From Deltaproteobacteria bacterium (GTDB taxonomy: Bacteria; Desulfobacterota; Desulfobacteria; Desulfobacterales; ETH-SRB1), in assembly GCA_019309665.1 (NCBI GenBank), contig JAFDFV010000010.1, forward strand, positions 1 to 13,947: a DNA stretch of 13,947 nt, read 5' to 3'. Positions 1-6,865 of the stretch are shown here, piece by piece; within the stretch, counting starts at the first letter, position 1; the number at the start of each line of letters is the position of its first letter. Both the position numbers and the translations under genes were made by a program. Under the pieces are notes generated by a model. The model was not told the origin of the DNA, did no database searches, and saw nothing but the letters and a program-made list of their open reading frames with translations.

Positions 1-1
1 T

Positions 2-793
2 CTGGCCATAAATCCCGGAACTGTTGAAAAGAAGATTGACGGGGTGCCGACAAAAGAACCTACCTATGGGCTGCCGGCTTTCTGGATTAAAGAAGAAGTT
101 AAAGAAAGTGCTATGACTAAAGGATATACGGTAGTTGATCTCTCTACTGTTTTAACAACGCATCTGTCCGATGTGATCAGACATCATGCTCATGAATTAT
201 TGGGAAGACAGGAGGTCCAGCAGTTATTAGATAGCCTTAAATCCTCCCATCCAAAAGTGGTGGAAGAATTAATTCCCAATTTATTGTCTCTTGGCGGTTT
301 AGGGAAAGTGTTGCAGAACCTTTTAATGGAGCAGATCCCTATTCGTGATTTACTAACTATTTTGGAGACATTGGCCGACTGGGCTCCAATGATAAAGGAT
401 ATAGATGCCCTGACAGAGCATGTTCGTCAATCACTGGCAAGAACTATTACCGGACTCTATCAGGCATCTGATGGAAATATACCATTAATAACCCTTGACC
501 AGAGCATTGAAAACGCCGTATCCGGAGCAATTCAGCAAACAGAACATGGCAGTTTTCTCGCTATGGAACCTAATGTCGTCCAAAAAATCATGAAAATCCT
601 TACCAAAAATCTGGAGAAGTTTTCACAACTGAATTGTCAACCGATTGTTTTATGCTCAGTCCCGATTAGATCGCATTTCAAGAAGCTTGTAGATCGGTTT
701 ATTCCTAATTTAGTAGTGCTCTCATATAATGATATTTTAAATAATGTTAAAATCCAATCAATAGGAACAGTGGGACTTTCTGATGCAGATTAA
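2..793 (+). CDS. flhA: FlhA, flagellar type III export gate protein (3' part)
   Basis: The frame is open from the left edge, so this is the last 263 residues of a protein normally near 690 residues. The gene begins outside the window. FlhA forms the nonameric ring of the flagellar export gate; its cytoplasmic C-terminal domain docks chaperone-substrate complexes. The fragment is this cytoplasmic domain and has no membrane segment. Diagnostic stretches are LAINPG at the left edge, EPTYGLPAFWI, GYTVVDLSTVLTTHLSDVI and HAHELLGRQEVQQLL. The GTG at 44 is an internal codon, not a start. The last 11 bases overlap flhF, the usual arrangement for translational coupling. No frameshift is seen, and identification is firm. 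Confidence 0.97.
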   Translation: MAINPGTVEKKIDGVPTKEPTYGLPAFWIKEEVKESAMTKGYTVVDLSTVLTTHLSDVIRHHAHELLGRQEVQQLLDSLKSSHPKVVEELIPNLLSLGGLGKVLQNLLMEQIPIRDLLTILETLADWAPMIKDIDALTEHVRQSLARTITGLYQASDGNIPLITLDQSIENAVSGAIQQTEHGSFLAMEPNVVQKIMKILTKNLEKFSQLNCQPIVLCSVPIRSHFKKLVDRFIPNLVVLSYNDILNNVKIQSIGTVGLSDAD

Positions 794-2168
794 AAGATTT
801 GAAGCAGAGAATATGACAGAAGCTTTAAGGTTGGTTAAACAAGAATTTGGTCCTGAGGCAGTGATTCTTTCCGCCAGAAGCCTGAAGAAAAAGAGAGGTG
901 TGTTTTGGCCTATGAAAAGACCTGGAGCAGAGGTAACGGCAGCAAAAGATACCAGTTGCACGGAGGCTAAAGAAGTTCCACCAAACAAGATGCGGAAGTT
1001 TTATAAAAATCAATCACTTCGATCCAATTTAGAGGATTCAAGCAAGAAGAAAAGCTCAGTCAGCTTGCTTCATGGGGAGGCGAATGCATTAAAAAATAGA
1101 CATAATAATCATATAGTTAAAAGAAATCATGTTCCTCAGAATAATGCCAGGAAATTATTTGCGTTGCATCAGCGCATGTTGTTTCAAGGCATAGAGGAGA
1201 ATATAGCTCTGGATTTGATAGAAAAGATAAATAGAATTATGTCATCAGAGAATGTTTTGAAAAATGAAGAACTTAAATCCTGTTTGATTCACGCTTTTGA
1301 GAAGACAGGCCTAAGAGTTTCTCCGATAAAAATGGAACAGAGCAAGCAAAAAATTGTTGCTTTTGTGGGTCCTACCGGAGTGGGAAAGACAACAACTATT
1401 GCCAAATTAGCTGCCATCCAGGCTATCAAAATGAGAAAACGTGTTGCCTTGATTACTCTGGATAATTATCGAATCGCTGGAATTGAACAGCTCAAAATTT
1501 ACGCAAAAATCATCGGAATTCCCATCGAAATTGCTTCGACCGGCAAAGAATTCAAGGAATGCCTTAACAGGCTGAAGGACAAAGATCTTATTTTAATCGA
1601 TACTGCTGGAATGAGTCAAGGGAATGAATATCAGTTTAATGAACTTAGGATTTTTTTTGATAAAATTCGTTATGTTGAAACTCATCTTCTCTTGAGTGCC
1701 ACCACAAAAGAGAATGATCTTATTGATATATTGGCAAGGTTTAAAGTATTTCCCATTAGCAAATTGTTATTTACAAAGCTTGATGAGAGCACCTCGTATG
1801 GAAACATGCTTAATCAGATAATTCAATCAAAAATACCGGTCTCATATTTTACAAATGGTCAGCAAGTGCCTGAAGATATAGAAATTGCAACATTAGAAAG
1901 GTTGGTGGATTTGATAACAGGCCAGGAAAAGGATGGGAGACATTTCAGTGAATCTTACGTTGCAAGCAAAGACTCATTCTTTTTTCATTGTTTTGACTGT
2001 CAATTGGTAAAGGAGATTAAGCAAGAGGATATCATCGTATTTGAAAGAGCAATAGATGCGGCAAATAAACAGCTCAAACCCTGCGGATTATGTTGTCCTG
2101 ACAAGGTTGAAAAACAGAATCTATATTCTTGGGATGCAAATAAAAGAAAAAGCGGTACTTATCAATGA
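783..2168 (+). CDS. flhF: FlhF, SRP-type GTPase for flagellar placement, with Cys-rich C-terminal tail
   Basis: FlhF is an SRP-family GTPase that sets the position and number of flagella at the pole together with FlhG. The N-terminus (MQIKRFEAENMTEALRLVK, then GPEAVILS) is typical. A variable basic segment (about 50-130) follows, then the NG domain with the P-loop GPTGVGKTTT at 196-205, DTAG at 273-276 and TKLDE at 331-335. The conserved GTPase ends near residue 380. A tail of about 80 residues follows, containing YVASKDS (392-398), H402, C403, C406, KEIKQEDIIVF (410-420) and PCGLCCP (433-439). This layout matches the Ada-type metal-binding domain (FHxxxC, KxI, ENLVxF, PCxxCxP) and is not part of ordinary FlhF. 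It starts inside the end of flhA with only a weak purine stretch upstream (GGGA), consistent with coupling. The GTPase assignment is firm; the zinc-like tail is a motif-based inference. Confidence 0.96.
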   Translation: MQIKRFEAENMTEALRLVKQEFGPEAVILSARSLKKKRGVFWPMKRPGAEVTAAKDTSCTEAKEVPPNKMRKFYKNQSLRSNLEDSSKKKSSVSLLHGEANALKNRHNNHIVKRNHVPQNNARKLFALHQRMLFQGIEENIALDLIEKINRIMSSENVLKNEELKSCLIHAFEKTGLRVSPIKMEQSKQKIVAFVGPTGVGKTTTIAKLAAIQAIKMRKRVALITLDNYRIAGIEQLKIYAKIIGIPIEIASTGKEFKECLNRLKDKDLILIDTAGMSQGNEYQFNELRIFFDKIRYVETHLLLSATTKENDLIDILARFKVFPISKLLFTKLDESTSYGNMLNQIIQSKIPVSYFTNGQQVPEDIEIATLERLVDLITGQEKDGRHFSESYVASKDSFFFHCFDCQLVKEIKQEDIIVFERAIDAANKQLKPCGLCCPDKVEKQNLYSWDANKRKSGTYQ

Positions 2169-2190
2169 TGATTGGATGATTAGATGAGAG
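2167..2190 (+). repeat. 8-bp tandem repeat at the flhF-flhG junction
   Basis: Three octamer units run end to end: GATGATTG, GATGATTA and GATGAGAG. They cover the flhF stop codon, the short spacer and the first possible flhG start. Similar short arrays with different units occur at most other junctions of the window. Confidence 0.7.
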
Positions 2191-3104
2191 AAATAATGAA
2201 GCAAAAGGACACCTCGACCAAGATAATAAGCTTGACCAGAAAAATTGCAGATAAAAATGCTGCATTGGTTCGAAGGAAAAATAGAAATCGCAAATCAAAT
2301 ACGCGCGTAATTGCCATAACCAGCGGCAAAGGAGGGGTCGGCAAAACTAATATTGTCGGCAATCTTGGGTTTGCGCTCAGCCAATTAGGGAAAAAAGTTC
2401 TTATTCTGGATGCGGATTTAGGGCTGGGAAATATTGATGTATTATTAGGGCTGGCTCCAAAGTATAACCTCTCTCATGTTATTGCGGAGGAAAAGAGTAT
2501 TTCGGAAATTATAATTAAAGGCCCTGGGAATATGAATATACTCCCTGCTTCTTCCGGCATCCAGGAACTTACCAAATTAACAAAAGAGCAAAGAATCCAA
2601 ATCCTTACTGAGCTTGATTCATTAATTGATTCGATTGATATTTTATTAATTGATACTGCGGCGGGCATTTCGTCGAATGTGATGTATTTCAATGTTTCCG
2701 CTCAAGAGATAATGGTCGTTGTAACTCCGGACCCGACTTCTATTACAGATGCCTATGCTTTAATGAAGGTGCTTTCTCTCAAGTATTCGGAAAGGCATTT
2801 TAATTTACTGGTAAATTCGGCTTCCAGCAAGCAGGATGCACACGAGGTCTTCAGGCAATTGAATCTGGTTGCTGATAGATTTTTAGATATATCAATCGAA
2901 TACAGCGGATGCGTGTTATTTGATGAAAACGTCACGAAGGGCGTAAGACGCCAAAAGATCGTCAGTGAATTATATCCTGATACGCGTGCAAGCAGGTGTT
3001 ATGCCTCTCTGGCGAAGAAAATCTGTAAATCACGGCCGCACCATTCTCCAAAAGGAGATACCAATTTTTTCTGGAAAGATCTTATTCAGAATAAATTTGA
3101 TTGA
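2184..3104 (+). CDS. flhG: FlhG (FleN/YlxH), MinD-like ATPase controlling flagellar number
   Basis: FlhG is a membrane-associated P-loop ATPase of the MinD/ParA family. It limits flagellar number and stimulates the GTPase of FlhF; in several groups it also represses the sigma-54 flagellar activator. The deviant Walker A motif SGKGGVGKT is at 47-55, DADLGLGNID at 76-85 and DTAAG at 157-161. Length (306 residues) fits the family. Upstream of the ATPase fold is a basic N-terminal segment of about 40 residues. I do not see the usual DQAxxLR-type FlhF-activating motif there; ISLTRK (15-20) is the closest stretch. The start at 2184 is the longest choice. The ATG at 2196, with GAGAG five bases upstream, is equally plausible and removes only four residues. 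It follows flhF by 15 bases in the same direction. Confidence 0.95.
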   Translation: MREIMKQKDTSTKIISLTRKIADKNAALVRRKNRNRKSNTRVIAITSGKGGVGKTNIVGNLGFALSQLGKKVLILDADLGLGNIDVLLGLAPKYNLSHVIAEEKSISEIIIKGPGNMNILPASSGIQELTKLTKEQRIQILTELDSLIDSIDILLIDTAAGISSNVMYFNVSAQEIMVVVTPDPTSITDAYALMKVLSLKYSERHFNLLVNSASSKQDAHEVFRQLNLVADRFLDISIEYSGCVLFDENVTKGVRRQKIVSELYPDTRASRCYASLAKKICKSRPHHSPKGDTNFFWKDLIQNKFD

Positions 3105-3139
3105 GCAACAAGCAACAAGCAACGAGCAACGAGCAATAG
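3105..3139 (+). repeat. Heptamer tandem repeat in the flhG-fliA spacer
   Basis: Directly after the flhG stop codon come GCAACAA twice, GCAACGA twice and a degenerate GCAATAG. These are five 7-bp units filling the whole 38-base spacer to three bases before the fliA start. The array leaves no room for a good Shine-Dalgarno sequence, so fliA is probably translated by coupling or with weak initiation. Confidence 0.9.
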
Positions 3140-3142
3140 ATT

Positions 3143-3904
3143 ATGGAGCCGGCAAAAAGACAAATAAAAAACCCATACAATGAAAACCTTTTATTAAGGA
3201 ATCAGATGATAATCGAATGTCTTCCTGATGTTAAACGTATCGTTTACAGGATTGCAATTCATCTTCCTCAGAATGCGGTGGAGATCGATGATTTAGTGAA
3301 TGCGGGCATTGTTGGTTTGATCCATGCTATAGAAAGGTATGATCCTGCAAGAAATACAAAGTTTATGACTTATGCGGCATTTCGAATTAAAGGAGCTGTC
3401 CTGAGTGAGTTGCGTTCTCGAGACTTTTTTTCAAGGTCAAATAGAAAGAAAATCCGTGAGTTGGAAAAAGCTTATTTAAAGCTGGAACATAAATTAGGCA
3501 GAGAGGTTGAAGACAAAGAGGCAGCAGAGGAATTGGGGCTAAACCTTGAACAATTTTACCAGATTAAAAAAATGTCTGGCATCTCTTTCATTAGTTTTGA
3601 TGAGTTTGGATATTCTTCAAAGGAAGAAAAAAAGAATTTTATGAGCTGTCTGGTTAACAACGATGCTGAGGATGCATTGACTTTGGCAGGGGTAAAAGAA
3701 ATAAGAACCGCCATTGCTATAGCTATTGATCAATTATCGGAAAAAGAGAAGCTGGTAATCTCATTATATTATTTGGAAGAATTGACCATGAAAGAGACAG
3801 CAAAGGTTTTGGATGTAACGGAATCAAGGGTCTCTCAGATTCATTCCAAGTCAATTATTCACCTGCGAGAGATGTTGAGGAAGAAAGGGTTGATAGAGGA
3901 TTGA
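3143..3904 (+). CDS. fliA: FliA, flagellar sigma-28 factor
   Basis: FliA is the sigma-70-family factor that directs RNA polymerase to late flagellar and chemotaxis promoters. The 253 residues fit the FliA/WhiG group. Region 2 runs from DDLVNAGIVGLIHAIERYD (49-67) through KFMTYAAFRIKGAVLSELR (73-91), including the -10 recognition helix. Region 3 is around 100-140. Region 4 lies near the C-terminus (QLSEKEKLVISLYYLEELT, then the helix-turn-helix ETAKVLDVTESRVSQIHS). The chosen ATG lacks a clear ribosome binding site because a heptamer array fills the space before it. The in-frame ATG 21 codons on would begin at MIIECLPDV and still contain every conserved region. Its antagonist FlgM and a matching promoter are both encoded downstream in this window. 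Confidence 0.96.
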   Translation: MEPAKRQIKNPYNENLLLRNQMIIECLPDVKRIVYRIAIHLPQNAVEIDDLVNAGIVGLIHAIERYDPARNTKFMTYAAFRIKGAVLSELRSRDFFSRSNRKKIRELEKAYLKLEHKLGREVEDKEAAEELGLNLEQFYQIKKMSGISFISFDEFGYSSKEEKKNFMSCLVNNDAEDALTLAGVKEIRTAIAIAIDQLSEKEKLVISLYYLEELTMKETAKVLDVTESRVSQIHSKSIIHLREMLRKKGLIED

Positions 3905-3983
3905 TCAACCAATCAAGGTCAAAAGAATGACGGGATTCAAATGTCAAAATTTTGGCGTTAGAGTGCGGGTGCAACACAAAAAA

Positions 3984-4131
3984 GAATGTCGAATATCGAA
4001 CAAGGAATAATGAATGTCGAAGGAAGGAATGTAGCAAATTTGATTTTAAAAGGCATTTAATTGGCTTTGCTGTACGAATTATTCGTACAGCAAAACTTTT
4101 GTCGCAGTTAAAACTTCATAATTCGACATTC
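3984..4131. repeat. Inverted repeat unit flanking a palindrome in the fliA-DUF2802 spacer
   Basis: The 256-base spacer has no gene. GAATGTCGAA occurs at 3984-3993 and 4012-4021, with a related GAATATCGAAC-type stretch at 3993-4002. The exact reverse complement TTCGACATTC lies at 4122-4131. A 29-base palindrome lies between the two arms near the centre, so the whole block is roughly mirror-symmetric. Confidence 0.65.
4066..4094. terminator. Perfect 29-base palindrome, candidate terminator or operator
   Basis: TTTGCTGTACGAAT at 4066-4079 is mirrored exactly as ATTCGTACAGCAAA at 4081-4094, with one central base. As RNA it could form a 12-bp stem with a 5-base loop, followed by AACTTTTG, a short U run. 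That would suit a terminator after fliA, active in either direction. The near-perfect dyad would equally suit a dimeric DNA-binding protein. The symmetry is visible in the sequence; the function is a guess. Confidence 0.5.
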
Positions 4132-4160
4132 CTTAGATACTTTTTTAAAGGAGTTGGGAA

Positions 4161-4697
4161 ATGATATATCCCACAACAGACTTTTGGGAATTAGTGCTGG
4201 ATGTTATAGTAGACAGCGTTCTGCGAATTGCCTGTATCAAGAGTACAACAGACTTTTGGGAATTAGTGCTGGATGTTATAGGGCTCTCCCTTTGCGGTAT
4301 TACAATTTTGTATCTAATTAGAAACAGGTCTACATATAATCAGTCTCTATTAAAAGAATCCGGAGAGGGAAATTCCAACAGATTTAATGATGAAGTGCTT
4401 GCTCAATTAGTAAAGCAACAATCAGACATGCCTTTTGAAACGATTTCCGATGCTATAGAGAAAGAGCGGATGCCTTTACATAGTTTGCAACCTTTTTCTG
4501 CAAAAGAGACGGGCCAGGTTCAGGAGGACTCTTATAATAAAAAGAGTTCGGGCAGTGACAATTTGGCAGGTGACGAGTATGACGAGGTCGCAAGGTTGGC
4601 GAATTTGGGGTTGAGCGTAAAAAAAATTTCTGAGAGAGCAAAAATACCGAGAGGAGAGGTTGAGCTTGTTGTAAAGCTTAAGGGGCTCGAAAACTGA
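4161..4697 (+). CDS. DUF2802/DUF6115-type membrane-anchored protein of flagellar clusters
   Basis: This is a small protein (178 residues) with one hydrophobic segment (about 40-53, VIGLSLCGITILYLI), a long polar middle and a C-terminal helix-turn-helix-like stretch (about 140-175, EVARLANLGLSVKKISERA then IPRGEVELVVKLK). That layout and the place between fliA and the rod genes match the DUF2802-like proteins common in polar flagellar clusters, whose role I do not know. The start is fixed by AAGGAG at 4148-4153, seven bases before the ATG. The N-terminus is odd: TTDFWELVLDVI occurs twice, at residues 5-16 and 29-40, because of a duplication in the DNA. The second copy leads into the membrane segment as the family expects; the first and its following linker look added. 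The family call is moderately sure; function is not assigned. Confidence 0.8.
   Translation: MIYPTTDFWELVLDVIVDSVLRIACIKSTTDFWELVLDVIGLSLCGITILYLIRNRSTYNQSLLKESGEGNSNRFNDEVLAQLVKQQSDMPFETISDAIEKERMPLHSLQPFSAKETGQVQEDSYNKKSSGSDNLAGDEYDEVARLANLGLSVKKISERAKIPRGEVELVVKLKGLEN
4173..4281 (+). repeat. 37-bp exact direct repeat with 72-bp period inside the DUF2802 gene
   Basis: The 37 bases at 4173-4209 recur exactly at 4245-4281. The 72-base offset is 24 codons, so the frame is kept. The 35 bases between the copies have no obvious close match after the second copy. Confidence 0.95.
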
Positions 4698-4763
4698 GCA
4701 TCCTGTGGACTCTTCAGGCTGTTGATAGGCAAAAAAGGGGATGATTAGGCAAAAATTACCGTA

Positions 4764-4962
4764 ACGGTTCACGGTTCACGGTTCACGGTTCACGGTTGAT
4801 CAAAACATAAAAGCAAGAGGCTCAGTTGTGAGAACGCAAGGGCTCAGAAAGAAAATTAAAGAACTAATATTCAAGAATTGAGATCAATATCGAACATAGT
4901 TCAATTATTAAAAATTCATTTAAAAAAACTGTGAACCGTGAACCGTAAACTGTAAACGGTTA
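4764..4962. repeat. ACGGTTC heptamer array with inverted counterpart, DUF2802-flgF spacer
   Basis: Four perfect ACGGTTC units plus ACGGTT occupy 4764-4797. About 135 bases later, 4931-4962 carries the reverse-complement units (GTGAACCGTGAACCGT, then a degenerate GTAAACGGTTAC). The arms could pair into a long stem over an AT-rich interior with no ORF. Together with a small hairpin at 4966-4987 (ATTGCG and CGCAAT arms, 10-base loop) and the promoter near 5050, this accounts for most of the 409-base gap between 4698 and 5106. No gene is seen there. Confidence 0.85.
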
Positions 4963-5041
4963 CAAATTGCGGGCTCTCGGGCGCAATCGGTCGAGTCATA
5001 GAGCAACATGCCATGACTTTAGGCACTTCAAGTACTTTGCT

Positions 5042-5057
5042 TGGTACGTCTCTTGCG
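5042..5057 (+). promoter_or_regulatory. Sigma-54 (RpoN) promoter upstream of flgF
   Basis: TTGGTACG-TCTC-TTGC matches the -24/-12 consensus TTGGCACG-N4-TTGC with one mismatch. The GG (5043-5044) and GC (5055-5056) doublets are separated by exactly 10 bases. It reads toward flgF; a start about 12 bases after the GC would give a leader of about 40 bases, with GGAGG before the flgF ATG. Rod and ring genes driven by RpoN are known in polar flagellates. No activator gene lies in the window. Confidence 0.75.
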
Positions 5058-5106
5058 TATTATTTTGGCAGGGTCAGGGTAAAATAGAAATTTTGGAGGT
5101 TGGAAT

Positions 5107-5847
5107 ATGAGTGGAGCGATAAATTTGCTTGCTGCCGGAGGAATATTCTATGAAAAAAAACTGGCAGTCTTGGCCAATAATCTTTCCAACATTAATACAG
5201 TTGGATTTAAGAGAGATCAAGCTTTTCGATTATCTGGTTTGAAAGAGAATCCTGAAGGGAGTTCAATTCCAGGCAAGTCGCAAAATTTTTTTCCCATTAT
5301 GCCGTTTGGGACCAGAACCGACTTTTCTCCCGGTCCTCTGAAGCATACAGGGAATGCTTTAGATCTATCCTTAGACGGAAACGGTTTTTTCTGTATTAAA
5401 ACATCTGAAGGGATTCAATATACCAGAAAAGGAAATTTTACACTCAATGAGAGCGGAGAGCTGGTCACCCAAGAAGGGTTACTTGTTTTGGGCGAAGGAG
5501 GTAACATAGAAATCAATGGCAAGATTGTTGTTGTTGATGCGGAAGGAAATATTTCGTTGGACGGAAATCCGGTCGACACCATAAAGATCGTTGATTTTCC
5601 TCAGCCCTATGCCCTCGAGAAAGCCGGCAATTCATTGTTTGCTCTTGCTGATCCGGACATTGCAGAAAATGAAGCCGAACAAGTTAAGGTGCGGCAGGGG
5701 TTTGTCGAATTTTCGAATGTAGAAGCCATAAGGGTGATGACGGAGATGATTGAGGTGCTCAGGGGATATGAGTCATACCAGAAAATTATTCAGTCTATAC
5801 ATGATGTCAGCTCGAAAGCAATCAATGATGTCGGAAGACTGGCATGA
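5107..5847 (+). CDS. flgF: FlgF, proximal rod protein
   Basis: FlgF is an axial protein of the proximal rod, exported through the flagellar type III apparatus, so no Sec signal is expected or seen. At 246 residues it has the usual length. The N-terminal rod motif LANNLSNINTVGFKRD lies at about 23-38. The central fold includes LDLSLDGNGFFCIKT and YTRKGNFTLNESGELVT, and the C-terminal heptad segment reads QGFVEFSNVEAIRVMTEMI. It lacks the FlgG-type ending (ITAQRAYEINSK), supporting FlgF rather than a second FlgG. GGAGG about seven bases upstream fixes the start. It is the first gene after the sigma-54 promoter, and the following gene flgG lies 226 bases on, behind a repeat-rich spacer. Confidence 0.93.
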   Translation: MSGAINLLAAGGIFYEKKLAVLANNLSNINTVGFKRDQAFRLSGLKENPEGSSIPGKSQNFFPIMPFGTRTDFSPGPLKHTGNALDLSLDGNGFFCIKTSEGIQYTRKGNFTLNESGELVTQEGLLVLGEGGNIEINGKIVVVDAEGNISLDGNPVDTIKIVDFPQPYALEKAGNSLFALADPDIAENEAEQVKVRQGFVEFSNVEAIRVMTEMIEVLRGYESYQKIIQSIHDVSSKAINDVGRLA

Positions 5848-5861
5848 GAAGCTGTAAACCA

Positions 5862-6050
5862 GTGCCTAAAATGCCTAAAGTATATTAAAATGCCTAAAGT
5901 TAAGGAATTCTGCCATTTTATATAGATTCCTTCAGTCGTCAATGTGCAAAGGAGGAGTAATTTCTGCAACTCTGGATTATCAATTAGCACGCCGAAGGCG
6001 TACCATAACTTTAGGCACTTTAGGGCACTTTAACATACTTTAGGCACTAA
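5862..6050. repeat. TGCCTAAAGT repeats with inverted counterpart, flgF-flgG spacer
   Basis: At 5862-5904 the unit TGCCTAAA(A/G) occurs three times. At 6004-6050 its reverse complement (ACTTTAGGCA) also occurs three times, one copy with an extra base, so the two arms are approximate mirror images about 100 bases apart. Between them is a small hairpin at 5989-6001 (ACGCC-GAA-GGCGT). A single ACTTTAGGCACTT copy also lies before flgF near 5018-5030. No gene is seen in the spacer. Confidence 0.8.
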
Positions 6051-6061
6051 CAAGTTAATAC

Positions 6062-6067
6062 GGGAGG
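6062..6067 (+). promoter_or_regulatory. Ribosome binding site that sets the flgG start
   Basis: GGGAGG lies six bases before the ATG at 6074. A TTG at 6068 in the same frame would directly abut this site, so it is not the start. Confidence 0.85.
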
Positions 6068-6073
6068 TTGATT

Positions 6074-6862
6074 ATGATCAGGAGTTTATGGACAGCGGCT
6101 ACGGGAATGCAGGCCCAAGCATTAAATATTGATGTCATTTCAAACAATCTGGCCAATGTAAATACTACCGGCTTTAAGAAGAGCCGGGCTGATTTTCAGG
6201 ATTTGCTATATGAAACACTTTCTCCGGCAGGAGTTGCCTCTTCAGCAGTTACTCAAGTTCCTACCGGGATGCAGGTGGGGCTTGGAACAAGACCGGTGGC
6301 TATCCAGAAGATTTTTATGCAGGGAGATTATCAATATACGAAAAATGAACTGGATATGGCCATTGAAGGCGATGGTTTTTTTCAGATCTTGCAGCCCAAT
6401 GGAGAGATTGCATATACCAGGGCCGGGGCATTTAAGCTCAGTGGTGACGGAGAGATTGTTACCTCTGATGGTTTTCTCATGGAACCGGAGATATCTATTC
6501 CACTCGATAGCACTGCAATCTCTATCGGAACAGATGGAACGGTTTCGGTCTTACAGGCAGGAGAGACCACCTCCAGTGAAATCGGAACTATTGAGCTTGT
6601 CAGGTTTGTTAATCCTGCAGGGCTAAACAGCATAGGCAGGAATCTCTATCTTTCCACATCAGCTTCAGGCGATCCTGTTACCGGTACTGCCGGAGAAGAT
6701 GGGTTCGGCACCATTACTCAAGGATACTTAGAGTTGTCTAATGTCAGTGTGGTTGATGAGATGGTCAACCTGATTACTGCTCAAAGAGCTTATGAAATCA
6801 ACAGTAAGTCCATCCAGGCATCCGATGAAATGTTGCAAATGGCAAACAATCTTAAACGGTAA
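6074..6862 (+). CDS. flgG: FlgG, distal rod protein
   Basis: FlgG builds the distal rod that crosses the periplasm through the P and L rings. From the ATG at 6074 it is 262 residues, the standard length. The start MIRSLWTAATGMQAQALNID is almost invariant in the family. It is followed by ISNNLANVNTTGFKKSRADF, the central LDMAIEGDGFFQI and YTRAGAF, and the C-terminal GYLELSNVSVVDEM and ITAQRAYEINSKSIQASDEM. It is exported by the type III gate, so no signal peptide is present. flgA starts four bases after the stop, so the two are co-transcribed and probably coupled. Nothing unusual is seen. Confidence 0.97.
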   Translation: MIRSLWTAATGMQAQALNIDVISNNLANVNTTGFKKSRADFQDLLYETLSPAGVASSAVTQVPTGMQVGLGTRPVAIQKIFMQGDYQYTKNELDMAIEGDGFFQILQPNGEIAYTRAGAFKLSGDGEIVTSDGFLMEPEISIPLDSTAISIGTDGTVSVLQAGETTSSEIGTIELVRFVNPAGLNSIGRNLYLSTSASGDPVTGTAGEDGFGTITQGYLELSNVSVVDEMVNLITAQRAYEINSKSIQASDEMLQMANNLKR

Positions 6863-6865
6863 GAG

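Noticed and set aside
4764..4797. Short direct repeats considered as a CRISPR array
   Set aside because: The units are 7 bp with no spacers between them; no cas genes are nearby.
5893..5920. Possible sigma-28 promoter (TAAA ... GCCATTTT) before flgG
   Set aside because: Spacing is 13 rather than 15 and the -10 lacks CGATAA; the TAAA belongs to the TGCCTAAAG repeat.
5948..5960. Strong ribosome-binding-site-like AAAGGAGGAG in the flgF-flgG spacer
   Set aside because: No ATG, GTG or TTG at suitable spacing opens a meaningful reading frame behind it.
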